Shown here: positions 43,831-56,148 of the stretch, piece after piece
How positions within the stretch are numbered: position 1 is the first letter of the stretch
How the letters are laid out: the number at the start of each line of letters is the position of its first letter
Source of the DNA: Scalesia atractyloides
Taxonomy: Eukaryota; Streptophyta; Magnoliopsida; Asterales; Asteraceae
Assembly: GCA_947069175.1 (NCBI GenBank)
Contig: CAMTDV010000019.1
Location: forward strand, 76,197,358-76,261,357
Length of the DNA: 64,000 nucleotides
Reading direction: 5' to 3'
Translations under genes and position numbers: made by a program
The notes under the pieces: model-generated
Told to the model about the DNA's origin: nothing
The model's input: the letters and a program-made list of their open reading frames with translations, nothing else
Database searches by the model: none

Positions 43831-44679
43831 CCTAAACCCTCGAAATGAACTTTTAAACTACGTATGCTTTTCCTAAAGCTACCACAACACACGTGAAGAT
43901 CGCTCGTATCACACAAAACAAGTGGCGAAGTCGAGATTAGGTGTGAAAACCAAGAACTCTCGATAAGATCATTCACTCCGTGCACCCTCTATCACACGAG
44001 ATAGCTTCGTTGAGTTAGGAGTGATATCCAAACCTCGACGAAAATCTCCATTTCTATCTAGTGGGACTCTCGACTTGATGGGTGAGTGTAACCACAATTA
44101 GGAATGAAGTTGTTAAGTTAGGGGTGATACCCGCATCTTAATAACTAGTTCCACTCCTCGATTTTCAATCTCACCAAAGTCTCGATTATTTCGATGATTT
44201 GGAACACAACGTAACTGGAAGGATAAATGCCACTAACCGTGGTACGCGAGAGCATTTGTCTATTAGGCCAAATCGTGTGTCCAAACTCAGAGAATTTTAA
44301 ATTACTTTGGGTAGTCGCTGTCTCAAAATCCAGGACGATCCCAAATTGATTTAAGCCTACAGTGGCCGATTTTACGCATCATCGAGTTTTAATTATATGT
44401 TTGAATTTGTGAAATTTACATTATTCGATTTCTCGCTTTACCGATTTCTCGATTTATCGCTTTTTACGCTCCACCGATATATGCACAACTCGCACAGCTC
44501 TCGCAATATAAAACGCTAATTAATTCACCAACCAAACTAAAACGCTCAACTCTCCTACGCGATGTTCTCATACGCAGCTTTACCCGCTTATTACGCTTAT
44601 ATCTCGCATCTCATACACGCTACGCATGATCTAGATTGAAGATGAGTAAGGTGCAAAATGCTGCTTACAAGCTTATTGA

Positions 44680-44765
44680 CTATGTGCTTATGTGACTATG
44701 TGCTTATGTGTCTACATGATTATGTGCTTATATGCTTATGTGCTTACGTGGATACATGCTGATTG
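44680..44765. repeat. TATGTGCT-type short tandem repeat
   Basis: TGTGCTTATGTGACTATGTG and variants repeat in ~12-18-base steps, followed by an (AAT)n run at 44776-44794. Located in the leader upstream of gag. Confidence 0.75.
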
Positions 44766-44849
44766 CCTTACTTGAAATAATAATAATAATAAGTAAACTT
44801 TCGAACATAAACCTACTATAATTGAATCTCATCCAAATCCTTCATGTAG

Positions 44850-46085
44850 ATGTCTTCCATGGGATCTCACACAAGGAGGAACATCCAGCGCAACAACGCT
44901 GACAAGCGCATCGCCTCACTGGTAGCCAAGCAGATGGCTAAAGTCATTCCCCAGATTGTCAGCGAGATCCATGCTGTCAGCAGCAACTCCTCCGTCGATT
45001 CTAAAACCGATGCGCCAAAGTCCTCGTTCAGCTTCAAGCAATTCAACGCATGTGGATCTCTTACTTTCTGTGGCACGGAAGGACCAAGTGCTATGTTCCA
45101 TTGGTTTGATTCCGTCGAGGTTACCTACCGCCAAAGCGGATGTCCCGAAGCTCTGCGCACCATCAACGCTACCGGCGTGTTCCAATCGAGGGCACTTGAT
45201 TGGTGGACAGCGGAGCGCACCAAGCGCGGAAACGATGAAGCTTACGGGCTCACTTGGGAGGAACTCAAGGAAATCATGGTGAAAGAATTATGTCCACCCC
45301 ATGAAGTTCAAAAACTGGAGAACGGATTTTGGGATATCAAGCAGGATGTCCCTGACAACGGTGGTCTCACAGCCCGTTTCAAGCAATTGAGTATTATCTG
45401 TCCTGGTCAGGTGGACACTACTGAGAAAACAATCAAGAAATACCTCCGTGCTCTACCAGATTGCGTTGCCAATTTTGTTCAAGCAGCGCAACCTACTACC
45501 ATCGAGGAGACCTATCAGCTAGCCGCCGAAATCAATGACAAAAGGGTTCAGGCTGGTTACTTCAAGAACAGCAAAGTCGCGAACCAAGCTATCACTAAGC
45601 CGAATGCTCCTACCGATCAGTCTCGTGAATCAAAGTCCAATCGCCGAGGGCGCAAGAGAGAAAACCCAAGCAAGAACTGTGTAGCTGTTGCACCGTTGAA
45701 CTCTCAGCCGTTTTAGGTTGCTACACCAAACGCACCTCCTACAAAGCGTGCATACACATGTCCTCACCCGTTGTGTTCCAAGTGTACCTATCATCACCCA
45801 GTTGGTAGCAACCGTCGTTTCTGCACCAACTGTAACATCTACGACCACTTTACTGTCAACTGCCGTAGTGGTCCTCGTCAGCTAGCTCCTCAAGCACCAG
45901 CAACACTGCCAGCTCCACATCGTGCCCCTCAGACCAACCAGCAGCAGCCTCAGCAGCAAGCGCCAGCCCAAAGGCGCGTGCTTTCTACACTTGTGGTGAT
46001 CCAAATCACTTTAGCAATGTCTGCCCTAACAGAGCCGTGAAGCAAGAACAACAGCCTCAGCCTCAGCAGCAGCCACCACCGTAGC
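44850..46085 (+). pseudogene. gag of the nested gypsy element
   Basis: An open stretch of 288 codons from 44850 has an N-terminus with RIASLVAKQMAKVIPQIVSE, the capsid (FKQFNACGSLTFCGTEGPSA, MFHWFDSVEVTY, ALDWWTAERTKRG, LTWEELKEIMVKELCPPHE) and a basic tail. A TAG at 45714 separates it from the in-frame knuckle CSKCTYHHP...CTNCNIYDHFTVNC. A second knuckle (YTCGDPNHFSNVC) lies one frame over, so there is also a frameshift near 45975. A Gln-rich tail (QQPQPQQQPPP) follows. Confidence 0.85.
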
Positions 46086-46139
46086 CGCAGCAGCAACCAC
46101 AGGCTGCGCGTGGAAGAGCCTTCAATCTCAATCATCGGT

Positions 46140-46741
46140 AGGCTCAGAACGACAACAATGTTGTCAACGTACGTTCCTTGTTAACGGTATTTATGCTTCA
46201 TGTTTATTTGATACTGGTGCCATATAACTGTTTTGTATCGTTAGAATTCGAAAAGGTTTTAAAATGTAAACGCGCTAAACTCCCAAAGACTTTCGATGTT
46301 GAAGTCGCCACCGAAAGAACCGTTACCGTTAACTCCGTCTTACGTGGTTGTTCTCTCGATCTCAACAACCACATCTTCTCGATCAATCTCATACATATGC
46401 AGTTAGGTAGCTTCGATATCATAATAGGCATGGACTTTCTTCGTGAAAATCATGCTGAAGTTGTTTGCTTCGATAAAATGATTCGCTCCCCTCTTCCTAA
46501 CAGTGATCAACTCCATGTTTACGGTGAGACTCCCTCAAAGAAGTTGATGCTGATGTCATGTACCCAAGCGAGCAAGTGCTTGCGAAAGCAATGCGTTGCA
46601 TTCCTAGCCCACATCATGAACCTGGAGAAGGAAAAGAAAACCTGGAAAGACGTACCCGTTGTTTGTGAATTCCCTAAAGTTTTTTCCGACGATTTACCCG
46701 GTTTACCCCTACTCATGATGTCGAATTCCGTATTGATTTAA
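46140..46741 (+). pseudogene. Protease of the nested gypsy element
   Basis: The catalytic CLFDTGA is present near 46196-46216 but in a different frame from the following body, so a frameshift cuts directly after it. The body (46178-46741) reads NCFVSLEFEKVLKCK, MQLGSFDIIIGMDFLRENHA and VVCEFPKVFSDDLPGLP, the last marking the transition to reverse transcriptase. Confidence 0.78.
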
Positions 46742-47480
46742 TTCCCGGTGCTACTCCCGTCGGTAAAGCTCCCCATCGCCTTGCACCCTCCTAAATGCGC
46801 GAGCTATCTAGCCAACTTCAAGAGCTCCTTGATAAAGGTTTCATACGCCCGAGCACTTCGCCATGGGGCGCACCCGTTCTTTTTGTGAAAAAGAAAGATG
46901 GGACATTCGTGAACTTAACAAACTCAAAATAAAGAACCGCTATCCTCTTCCTCGAATCGACGATCTATTTGATCAGCTTCAAGGTGCTACTTGTTTCTCT
47001 AAGATCGATTTACGTTCCGGTTGTTGGAAGAAGATATTCCGAAAACCGCCTTTCGTACTCGTTATGGCCATTTCGAATTCGTGGTCATGCCTTTTGGTCT
47101 CACAAATGCACCTGCGGTCTTCATGGATTTGATGAACCGTGTGTGTAAGGCCTTCTTGGATCGTTTCGTCATTGTGTTTATCGATGACATTCTTATTTAC
47201 TTGAAGTCGAGAGCCGAACATGCATACCATCTTCGTTTAGTTCTCGAACTCCTCCAAGGAAATCACCTCTATGCCAAGTTCTCCAAGTGTGAATTCTGAC
47301 TCGAAGAAGTCCAATTTCTTGGTCATATCGTTAACAGTCAAGGAATTCATGTCGACCCTGCAAAGATCGAAGCTGTAAAGAGTTGGATTACGCCGAAGAA
47401 TGCATCTGAAATCCGTTCTTTTCTTGGATTGGCGGGTTACTACCGTCAATTCATCGCCGACTTTCTAAAATCGTCGTGCC
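46742..47480 (+). pseudogene. Reverse transcriptase of the nested gypsy element
   Basis: Pieces in three frames: KIKNRYPLPRIDDLFDQLQG and CFSKIDLRSG, then FRTRYGHFEFVVMPFGLTNA and the catalytic FIDDILIY near 47180-47200, then YAKFSKCEF followed by a TGA, and QFLGHIVNSQGIHVDPAKIE, RSFLGLAGYYRQF. A short deletion removes part of the first palm motif (CIDYRELN is reduced to RELN) and bases are lost after DLRSG. Confidence 0.82.
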
Positions 47481-47960
47481 TCTTACTACTTTAACTCATA
47501 AGGACAAGCCTTTCGTTTGGGATCCTAAACAAGAGGAAGCCTTTCAAACTCTCAAGCGTATGCTATGCAACGCTCCCATACTCGCTCTACCCGACGGAAA
47601 CGACGATTTCGTTGTTTAGTGCGATGCCTCTAACCTAGGTCTTGGTTGTGTTCTTATGCAACGAGACAAGGTTATCGCGTATGCATTTCGATAACTCAAG
47701 ATCCACGAGAAGAACTACACAACCCACGATCTCGAACTCGGTGCAGTTGTTTTTGCATTGAAGATATGGCGACACTACCTTTACGATACCAAATGTACGG
47801 TCTTCACCGACCATACGAGCTTACAACATATCCTTAATAAAAAAGAACTAAACATGCGCCAACGACGATGGGTTGAACTTCTCAAGGACTATGATTGTGA
47901 GATACGCTACTATCCTGGCAAAGCAAACATCGTGTCGTTGCTCTCAGTCGACGAAGCTAT
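47481..47960 (+). pseudogene. RNase H of the nested gypsy element
   Basis: FVWDPKQEEAFQTLK leads into DDFVV-stop-CDASNLGLGCVLMQ; a TAG replaces the residue before the first catalytic Asp region, and another stop follows AYAFR. The rest is open: HEKNYTTHDLELGAVVFALK, FTDHTSLQHIL and DYDCEIRYYPGKAN. Confidence 0.8.
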
Positions 47961-47991
47961 GTGTATAGTGTTCGTGACTCTCAAGCTTTGA

Positions 47992-49407
47992 ATGATCTCG
48001 AAATTCTTTCGCTCCGCCCAGTTTGTTTGTTTTAATGAGAATACCCTGCAAGAAGAAATGAAGTGTGGTGCCGAAACCCAACTCGTAGTTAAACCAAATG
48101 GCATTTATTATTATCTCGATCGTGTTTGGATTCCTAGCCGTGATAATCTTCGAGAATTGCTAATGACCGAAGCTCATAAATCTCGATACTCCATTCATCC
48201 CGGAGCCGACAAAATGTACCAGGACCTTCGTCCTAAGTATTGGTGGCCGGGCATGAAAAAGGATATCGTCGTTTACGTCTCAAAGTGCTTAAGTTGTTCG
48301 AAAGTTAAAGCCGAACATCAAAGGCCCTCTGGTTTGCTCGAACAACCCGAAATCCCGATGTGGAAGTGGGAAGCTATAGCCATGGACTTCGTTACAAAAC
48401 CCCTCGCACCTCCTCTGGTCACGATAGCATTTGGGTTATCGTTGATCGTCTTACTAAGTCAGCGCACTTTATTGCCATACGAGAAGACTTTAAGGTAGAA
48501 CGATTAGCACATTTCTACACCTACGAAGTCATTTGTCGACACGGGACTTCTCGTGACATCATCTTTGACCGCGATGGTCGCTTTACCTCACGTCTCTGGG
48601 AGACTTTTCAATCCGCTCTCGGTACTACGCTTAATCTCAGTACCGCTTTTCATCCTCAAACCGACGGTCAGACTAAGTCGCACGATCCGCACCCTCGAAG
48701 ACATGCTTCCGCGTGCATTAAAGATTTCGGTGGTAATTGGGATACGCATTTACCTTTAATAGAATTCACGTACAATAATAGTTATCATACTAGTATTCAA
48801 ATGGCTCTTTTTGAGGCATTGTATGGAAGGAAATGTCGATCGCCTATTGCATGGCACGAGATCGGCGAAGCACAAATCACCGGTCCCGAGCTAATTCAAG
48901 AAACGACAGACAAAATTCTCCAAATCAGAGACAATCTCTTGAAAGCTCGGAGTCATCAAAAGAGTTACGCCGATAAGCGCCCCAAGCCCTTACAGTTCGA
49001 AGTGGGAGATCACGTTCTCTTAAAGATTGCACCTTGGAAAGGAGTGATCCGCTTCGGAAAGAAAGGGAAACTAGCGCCACGATATGTGGGTCTCTTCAAG
49101 ATTCTGGAAAGAATTGGCAAAGTAGCCTACCGACTCGAACTACCGGAAGAACTCAACAATGTACATCCGACTTTCCATGTCTCAAACCTCAAGAAATGCC
49201 TAGTCGAAGAGAATCTTCATGTACCCCTCGAAGATCATGGAAAAGCCAGTAGAAATCATGGATCGAGAAACCAAGAAACTTCAATGCTCTCGCATCCCTA
49301 TTGTGAAAGTCCGATGGGAAGGCAAACACGGTGCCGAGTTCACTTGGGAATTGGAAAGTGATATGAAAGCGAAATATCCACAACTTTTTGTTACGACCAC
49401 TACTTAA
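47992..49407 (+). pseudogene. Integrase of the nested gypsy element, chromodomain-like end
   Basis: The zinc-binding part is YSIHPGADKMYQDLRPKYWW...CLSCSKVKAEH. The core begins MDFVTK, then frameshifts near 48400 and continues IWVIVDRLTKSAHF and IIFDRDGRFTSRLW (both Asp present). At DGQTKSHDPH the frame is lost again so the catalytic Glu region (RTIRTLEDML) lies in another frame. The C-terminus has PWKGVIRFGKKGKLAPRYVG and a final piece, 49219-49407, with RIPIVKVRWEGKHGAEFTWE, the degenerate chromodomain of Tekay-like elements. Confidence 0.85.
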
Positions 49408-49411
49408 ATTT

Positions 49412-49422
49412 CGGGAAGAGAC
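49412..49422 (+). other. Polypurine tract of the nested gypsy element
   Basis: CGGGAAGAGAC immediately before the 3' LTR start TGTAACAACTCGG. Confidence 0.75.
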
Positions 49423-51797
49423 TGTAACAACTCGGAAGTTCGTTGTTATTTTATTTTCCGTTTATTCCGTTTGTATCTATCGTTGTACCTGAGATTCATT
49501 TATGGAAAAGTTTATGCTAAATAATTATGGTTTGTCACAATGATATCGCATCTAATCACTTATTAAACTTAAGCTAATTCAAACGAAATCACAAGTAATG
49601 TGGTACTTTAATAGCCGAGTGTGTTGTTGTACAATAACCACTTGTGCCATCGCACTGCTCATCTCATCGCATCGCAAAACGCAGTTAATTTTGTGGAATT
49701 ATGTTTTATATGTGTTATGTTTGTTTATGTTATGATTTTCTCCCGCTAAAACGCTCACACGCTCAGGCAACTCGCTCCCTCTCAATTCAATGATAATATA
49801 ACACTTAACGCTTCGCTAAAACGCTTAATATAACGATCTAATACGAACCGAATCGCCAAACGAACCCTTAACACGAAAATAACGAACAAAACTTGCCTTT
49901 AGGCCAAGTTCGGCCGAACTTGGTAACACCAAGTTCACCCGAACTTGCTTAGACTACAAAATCACCATAACATATCCTAAGTTCGCTCGAACTTACATCA
50001 TTCAAGCAGAACTGGCCAAGTTCGCCCGAACTTGTGCCAAGTTCGCTTGAAATGATGACAAGTTCGGCCGAACTTGATCCAAATCAGCCTATTTCCTTTT
50101 CTCCTATAAATACTCAGCTCCTCTCCTCATTTGAACTTGCTGCTAAGTTCGCCAGAACCCTCCCGAAACCGAAAACCTTCGATTTCCAAGTAAGAAACAA
50201 CTCGTTTTCAAGCTACAACAACGTTTTCAAGCTACAACAACATTTTACAATGATTTTGCACAAGGTTATACCTTCTATTTCATCAAAACTCTTCTGTTTA
50301 TGAAAATCTTCATCTGTTTATGCAAAACTTTTGTTTTTAGTTAGATCTATACTTAAATCTAAGTAAACCCTTTTAAAAATCAGTTTTCACACAAATTGGA
50401 CTAAATGACAAGTGGAACGAGGCGTTGTCAAGCAAGAACTCAGATCCAGAAGCACAAGGACGGTATTGTCCTCTTACACAAACTGGACTAACTCGAACGA
50501 ACTGCAAGTTCACCCGGATTAGTCCAAATTTCTGTAAAATGCTAAACTCGCTCCAAAAGACCTCTCCAGCCTAAGTTTTACTCAGTGACTTAAGGTTGGA
50601 GGGATGGACACTCGATTTCCTCAGCAAACGATGCGAAAACGCCTTGCCGAAACAGTCAAGTTCGCTCGGAAAACCTCAACTTCGCTCGAACTTATCACCA
50701 GAATGGTGACCAAGTTCGCCCGAACTTCGCCTAAAACCTCAACAATTAAGACACGTTTGTCCAATTCTCAAGAGAATTAAACAAAGTTCGCCCAAACTTG
50801 TATTAAACCTTAGCAAATAGTGGGAAGTTCACCCGAACTTGTCCAGTTTCTCAGGAAACCAGACAAGTTCGCCCGAACTTGTACCTCCAGTGAGTCAAAA
50901 CAGTCAAGTTCGCCCGAACTTGTACCAAATCCAGGAGATTTGGTACAACTTCGCCCAAACTTGTCTACTGTTCCTTCAACCATTAACCGTTTCAGCATTT
51001 CGGAAGACTGATGCACTTCTGTTCGCTTACAGGCTGACCCGACGCTCTTCTCAACTCACCTCAGATCCCGTCTCTCTCTCTAAACGCACCAACTGTGAGT
51101 ATACTTGAACCCTTTTACGCTTAAACGCCTTTTGGGTGTCACATATGTTCGTATATCAAATCGCATCACACAATCTCAAACGCTTATTCGCAATCCTGCT
51201 AATACATGACTATACGTGAAATCTGCTGAATTGTATGTGTTACTTGATTGCTTGTACGCCATCCTTAACATGATAGCTTGCTAGAGGTTGACCTGCCACC
51301 CGGAGGCCCGGGGTTGTTAAGGCTCGCATTTTTATTTCTCATTTATTTTCTCTCTAGGATGTGGACACTTGTTCGCATGCCTCTCACTCGCGGTTTGTTG
51401 GTTTACTTGAATCTAAGTAGAACATAGTTCACATCTCTTACTTAATGCCATGCGGGGTATGCTAAACGCTCTTTATATCTATTATGTACACAAACCTGTA
51501 TGGTCACTTTTAGTTAATTGTATTGACCTTTTATTTTAACATATGTGGCAGGTTTAGGATATTTGCTACGGATGCTTGGATTTAGGATTGCCTTTAGAAA
51601 ATCATGTAATGAATTTAGGGAAGATCGAACTTGATGTTTAGGATTATATTTGTAGGGATGATCGTAAATATTGTTAATGTATGGGAAGTTGACTATTTAA
51701 AATATTGCATGATTAGTCGTTATGGAATTTCTCTTGAGACAATCTGGTTCGGCTAGTCCCGCACCCCGATGTTTCCGCCATCGGTTGGGGTGTGACA
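49423..51797 (+). repeat. 3' LTR of the nested gypsy element
   Basis: 2,375 bases matching 41168-43523, with the palindrome clusters at 49903-50080 and 50510-50965. A short duplication (CGTTTTCAAGCTACAACAA at 50203-50241) is not in the other LTR, and a 46-base segment near its end (GAGACAATCTGGTTCGGCTA and neighbours, 51735-51760) is absent from the 5' LTR but similar to the solo LTR at 58343. Confidence 0.9.
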
Positions 51798-51802
51798 TGA
51801 GT

Positions 51803-52600
51803 GATAAATGTAAAAGTGCCTTAAGGCTACTGCTTTTAAACATAGATTTCTTTGCCTTCCAGCAAGGAGACATGTGGTATCACACGAAGCTTAGCGAAAC
51901 ACCGGCTCAATACCCATAGCTGGGTCAATCTAGTAAAACAAAAAAAGAGGAGCATGGGACCACAGAAAAGGAGGGAAACTTGTGAGGAAACCAGGAAGCT
52001 TCTAAGGGCAAGCATAGTCTAGGAGGTCAGGTACCCTATCTAGATCTCAAATCCAGTGATGGTGGAAAAGAAAGACGGGGGTTGGCGAATGTGCATAGAT
52101 TTCAAGGACCTTAACAGGGCGTGCCCGAAGGACTATTACCCTTTGCCAGAAATCGACGTCCAGTGGACTCCATGGCCTAGTACCCTTTCAAGTGCTTCCT
52201 CGATGCATACAAAGGATATCACCAAATTTAATGTCCCTCGAGGATGAGGAAAAGACAGCGTTCGTAACGGATGAAAGGAATTTCTGTTACACCAGGATGC
52301 CCTTCAGGCTCAAGAATGCAGGGGCAACCTATCAAAGATTCATGAATACACTATTCCAAGACCAACTGAAATGGAACCTAGAAGTGTACGTTGACGATAT
52401 TGTAATTAAGAGTTTGTCAGAAGTGCTGATGCTGGAGGATATAGCAGATACCTTCAGGACCATTCAAGAAGTAAACATGAGGTTAAACCCAGGAAAATGC
52501 TATTTGAGGTGGAAGAAGGAAAGTTCCTGGGAGTGATTGTGACTAAAGAAGGAATCAAGGCCAATCCGAGAAAACGCAAGCCATGGTGGAGATGAGATCT
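51803..52600 (+). pseudogene. Reverse transcriptase of the Tat-type element
   Basis: After the inner element, pol resumes: a lead-in (DFFAFQQGDM), then VEKKDGGWRMCIDFKDLNRACPKDYYPLPEID, KTAFVTDERNFCYTRMPF, NAGATYQRFMN and the catalytic YVDDIVIKS (52387-52413). The wording CIDF-DLN-ACPKD and YVDD is that of the Tat lineage and unlike the chromoviruses here. Frameshifts near 52190 and 52530. Confidence 0.85.
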
Positions 52601-53150
52601 CCAAGGTCCCTGAAAGATATTCAACAGTTAAACGGTAGACTAATAGCACTTAACCGATTCCTATCCAAGGTGGCGGATAGAACACTACCGTTCATGAAGG
52701 TCCTGAAGGATTGTCTACAAACCAAAAAATTCCGTTGGAGCTCATAAGCTGATACAACCTTCCAAGAAATGAAAAAGTTTACGTGCAACCTCCCCACTCT
52801 AGTTACTCCCGTCCCTGGGGAAGAGCTGTTGTTATACTTTTCTGCATCAAAAACAACAGTCAACACCGTCATGATGGTAGAAAGGGAGGGCAAGCAGATC
52901 CCTATATATTTCATTAGCATAACACTTAAAGGGCCCGAAGAGAGGTATTTGCCATGGAGAAGCTAACTCTGTCGCTAGTTTTCGCCTCAAGAAGACTGAG
53001 GAGGTATTTCCAAGCACATAAGGTAGTCCTTCTTACTGACCAGCCCCTCCAGAAAGTATTAAGAAGACCTGAGCTCTTTGGTCGACTTGCTAAGTGGGCA
53101 GTAGAGCTAGGGAAACATGCCATCGAATAAGACAAACAAGTAAAGGGACA
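52601..53150 (+). pseudogene. RNase H of the Tat-type element
   Basis: Traces of the connection and first RNase H domain: LNGRLIALNRFLSKVADRTL, PFMKVLKDC, LPTLVTPVPGEELLLYFSAS and VMMVEREGKQIPIYFIS. Relatives have an Asp-containing DAS near the last but one motif; here SAS. The frame is broken repeatedly. Confidence 0.72.
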
Positions 53151-53199
53151 AGTCTTGGCAGACTTCCTGACAGAGGTCCCTGAGAGGAAGAGCGAGAGC

Positions 53200-53620
53200 T
53201 CCTCAAGTGGGAAGAGCTCGAGGAAAAAGAGAAGAAGGAAGAGGGGACGACAGTATGGAAGTTACATACTGAGGGGGCGTCCAACAAAGATGGAAGCGGG
53301 GCAAGGGGTCACCCTCATCAGCCCAGAAGGGATCGAGCTAACCTACACTGTTAGATTAGACTTTGAAAACACAAATAACACGGTTGAGTATGAAGCCCTT
53401 CTTGCAGGGTTAAAATTGGCAAAGGAGATTAAAGTGAAAAATGTAGAAGCCTATACGGATTCGCAGTTGGTGGTAAAGCAATACAATGGGGAATATGACG
53501 CTTAGGATGAGACCATGGCTCAATATGTAGCCAGGGTGAAGGAGTTGTCTGAGGCCTTTACCTCTTTCAAGCTGGAGTATGTGCCCCGGGAAGGAACAGA
53601 AAGGCTGATGCCTTGAGTAA
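53200..53620 (+). pseudogene. Second, archaeal-type RNase H of the Tat-type element
   Basis: Readings contain EGASNKDGSGARG, GVTLISPEGIELTYTVRLDF, NNTVEYEALLAGLKLAKEI and AYTDSQLVVKQYNGEY, then a TAG, then YVPREGTERL. This matches the plant RNase H1-like domain acquired by Tat elements; the Glu and second Asp are visible, while the first catalytic Asp is changed (TEG for VDG). Confidence 0.8.
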
Positions 53621-53699
53621 GCTAGCATCCGTAGCCTTCGACCATTTGGCTAAAAAAATAAAAGTAGAAGTCCTCACCTCACCCTCCATGACAAGCAAA

Positions 53700-54945
53700 G
53701 AAATATCCTCAGTAGAAGAAAGAAAAAAAGTCCTGGATGACTCCAATCATTAAGTTCCTGGAGGAAAGGGCACTCCCTGGGGATGAAGCGTCAGCAAGAA
53801 GAATTCGGGTGAAAGCACTCCAGTACGAAATGATCGACGGCCAGCTCTTCAGGAGATCATACTTAGGTCCCTCCCTAAAGTGCATTGATGAGGAAGAAGC
53901 CAAATACTTGATCCAGGAAATCCATGAGGGGATCTGTGGAATGCACATCGGGCCAAAGACGGTGGTGGCAAAAGCCATGAATGCTGGATTTTACTAAAAT
54001 CAAATGTACATCAGTGCTCTGGAAGAGATACAGAAATGTGACAATTGCCAAGTCCATGCTCCACACACCCACAAACACCCCATGATTCCGGTATCCACAT
54101 CATGGCCCTTCAGAAAATGGGCCATACACATCATTGGGCCATTCCCCGAGGGCCTGAGAGGGGTCAAATACGTGGTGGTGGCGATCGATTATTTTACAAA
54201 ATGGGCGGAGGCCAAACCTTTGGCGAGAATCACCGGCGAACAAATGAAAAAATTTGTATTGGATAATATTATTTTCCGGTTCGGGATACCCCAAGAGATC
54301 GTTAGCGACAATGGCGTCCAGTTCGCAGGAAAACCCTTCAGCCCTGGTGCCAACAGTGCACATTCAACAGATATTCACATCTGTCACTCATACCCAAAGC
54401 AACGGGCTAGTAGAAAGGGCAAATCAAAGCTTGATTATAGGAATGAAGGGAAGGTTGGGAAGAAAACAAAATGGCTGGTTGGAAGAGCTACCCTATGTTC
54501 TATGGCATAAGAACAACGCCAAAGACGTCTAACGGGGAGATTCAGTCTGACATACGGAACTAAAGTAGTCATTCCGGCTGAGATTGGCTCCCCCACGGCA
54601 AGGATGAAGCTAAGAGAAGCCGAAAACGAACAGGGTCTCAAGATTAACCTCAATATGCTCGAGGAAAGGAGAGAAATCACAACAGTACGAGAAGCAAAGT
54701 ACAAAAAGCAACTGGAAAGATACTACAATGCCAGAATTAGGAAGCTAAACCTGCTCCCGTGAGACCTAGTGCTAAGAGACAACAAAGCGAGTCTACAGGA
54801 AGGAACGGGAAGCTAGGACCAAAGTGGGAAGGACATTACATGATCGTATGGGCAAATGGTAAAGGAGCATGTAAGCTAGAAACACTTCAAGGAAAAGAGA
54901 TTCCTAGAACGTGGAACCTAATGCAGCTCCGAAAGTACTATGTGT
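53700..54945 (+). pseudogene. Integrase of the Tat-type element
   Basis: The zinc-binding piece 53737-53997 has EEEAKYLIQEIHEGICGMHI; after a stop CDNCQVHA completes it. The core has VVVAIDYFTKWAEAKPLA and IVSDNGVQFAG (both Asp), and in a shifted frame SNGLVERANQSLIIGMKGRL (Glu). A C-terminal piece ends KGACKLETLQGKEIPRTWNL. At least four frameshifts or stops. Confidence 0.82.
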
Positions 54946-55790
54946 AGAAACACCACCCCAATAAGCTGGGACGAAGGAACAAGTATGGAGCTTAGAGGCC
55001 CATTTTGCGAGGCTAACAACGAATCAATGATTCCCTTTTGTATTATGCCTTTGTTTAAAGATGAAACATGTACCAGGATATCTCCATTATATCGGTAATG
55101 AATGATCTTTTTGCCAAATTATTCAAACACCACACATATAAGGAAAAAGAAAAATGAGTTATCACAACGTAGCTCAAAAAACAAGGGAATACACGGGACA
55201 TACGTGTCTAATGGTCCTAAACATTACATAAAAAAACACGCGTAGACATAACAAGCATGTCAAAAAGTCCGGCCATGGGGCAAGGACAAGGTCGACTAGT
55301 CCAAAACATGACAAACACAATTTATTACAACAAAAAGCAACACAAATCAGATAAACTGTCTTCTTTGTACATAAACTACAAATTAAAAAATAGTTACAAA
55401 AACTATACAAGGATAACAACATCCAAACATAACATAATTTACAGCTAATGGCCAAAGTTACAAATTAAGAGAAAGACGTGATTCTAAAGAATTCCACAAT
55501 GCCACCTACTCCCGGGATTTCTTGAAGCATGAGATCCTGGACATAATAGTTATTTCCTGCAAAAAACAGAATACAAAGCAAAATATGTGCATGCAGCACG
55601 TTGCACAGTATGCAAAATAACAAGCATATAAGGCAAAGCATGAAATGGGGGACATGGCCCCTAAAGAAAAATGTTAGAGAGATCATTAGACAACCAAGGA
55701 ACCCCGACATAAAGGCCCCAAGCCAGCACAAAAGTATCAAGGTAAGAGTAAGTTATTACAACCACATCGAATATTGTTTAAAGGACGTGT
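54946..55790. other. Untranslated spacer between pol and the antisense ORF
   Basis: AT-rich; only short ORFs without motifs. It fits the long non-coding 3' region of Tat elements. Confidence 0.55.
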
Positions 55791-56148
55791 TCAAGGAGAA
55801 TCATGTCCAGAAGGAGAACCATCAGAAGAAGGGCCCGGCAACTCCAGCAGGGACTTGGGCTCATCAAGGGACATGAGAGGGTTATCAGCAATCTGGGACA
55901 AAAGAGCAGGAACCTTACCAGCAATTTCCTCGTCTAGCTTGGATAGTTTCTTCTTGGCTTTTGAATTATAATGAGGGGTCTTCTTCCTCTTCAAACCCTC
56001 AGAGAAATAGGTATAGCCATCCTTCAACCCAGCCTGATAGCCAACGACCCGGTACGCCTTGTAAATCTTCTCCAATGAGCCTTTGAAATATGGAGACTGG
56101 ATAAGGGCGGAAAGGAAGTACCCGAATCCTTCTGACAATAACCATTGG

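Larger units (their letters stand above)
41168..51797 (+). mobile_element. Ty3/gypsy element nested in the Tat element, palindrome-rich LTRs
   Basis: LTRs 41168-43523 and 49423-51797 and target duplication TGAGT (41163-41167, 51798-51802). Between them, in plus order: Met-type primer-binding site, gag, protease, reverse transcriptase, RNase H, integrase with a chromodomain-like end, and polypurine tract. Coding parts are in pieces. The LTRs are similar but differ at many positions. The domain content is like that of the chromovirus at 19667-29635, though the LTR and gag families differ. Confidence 0.92.
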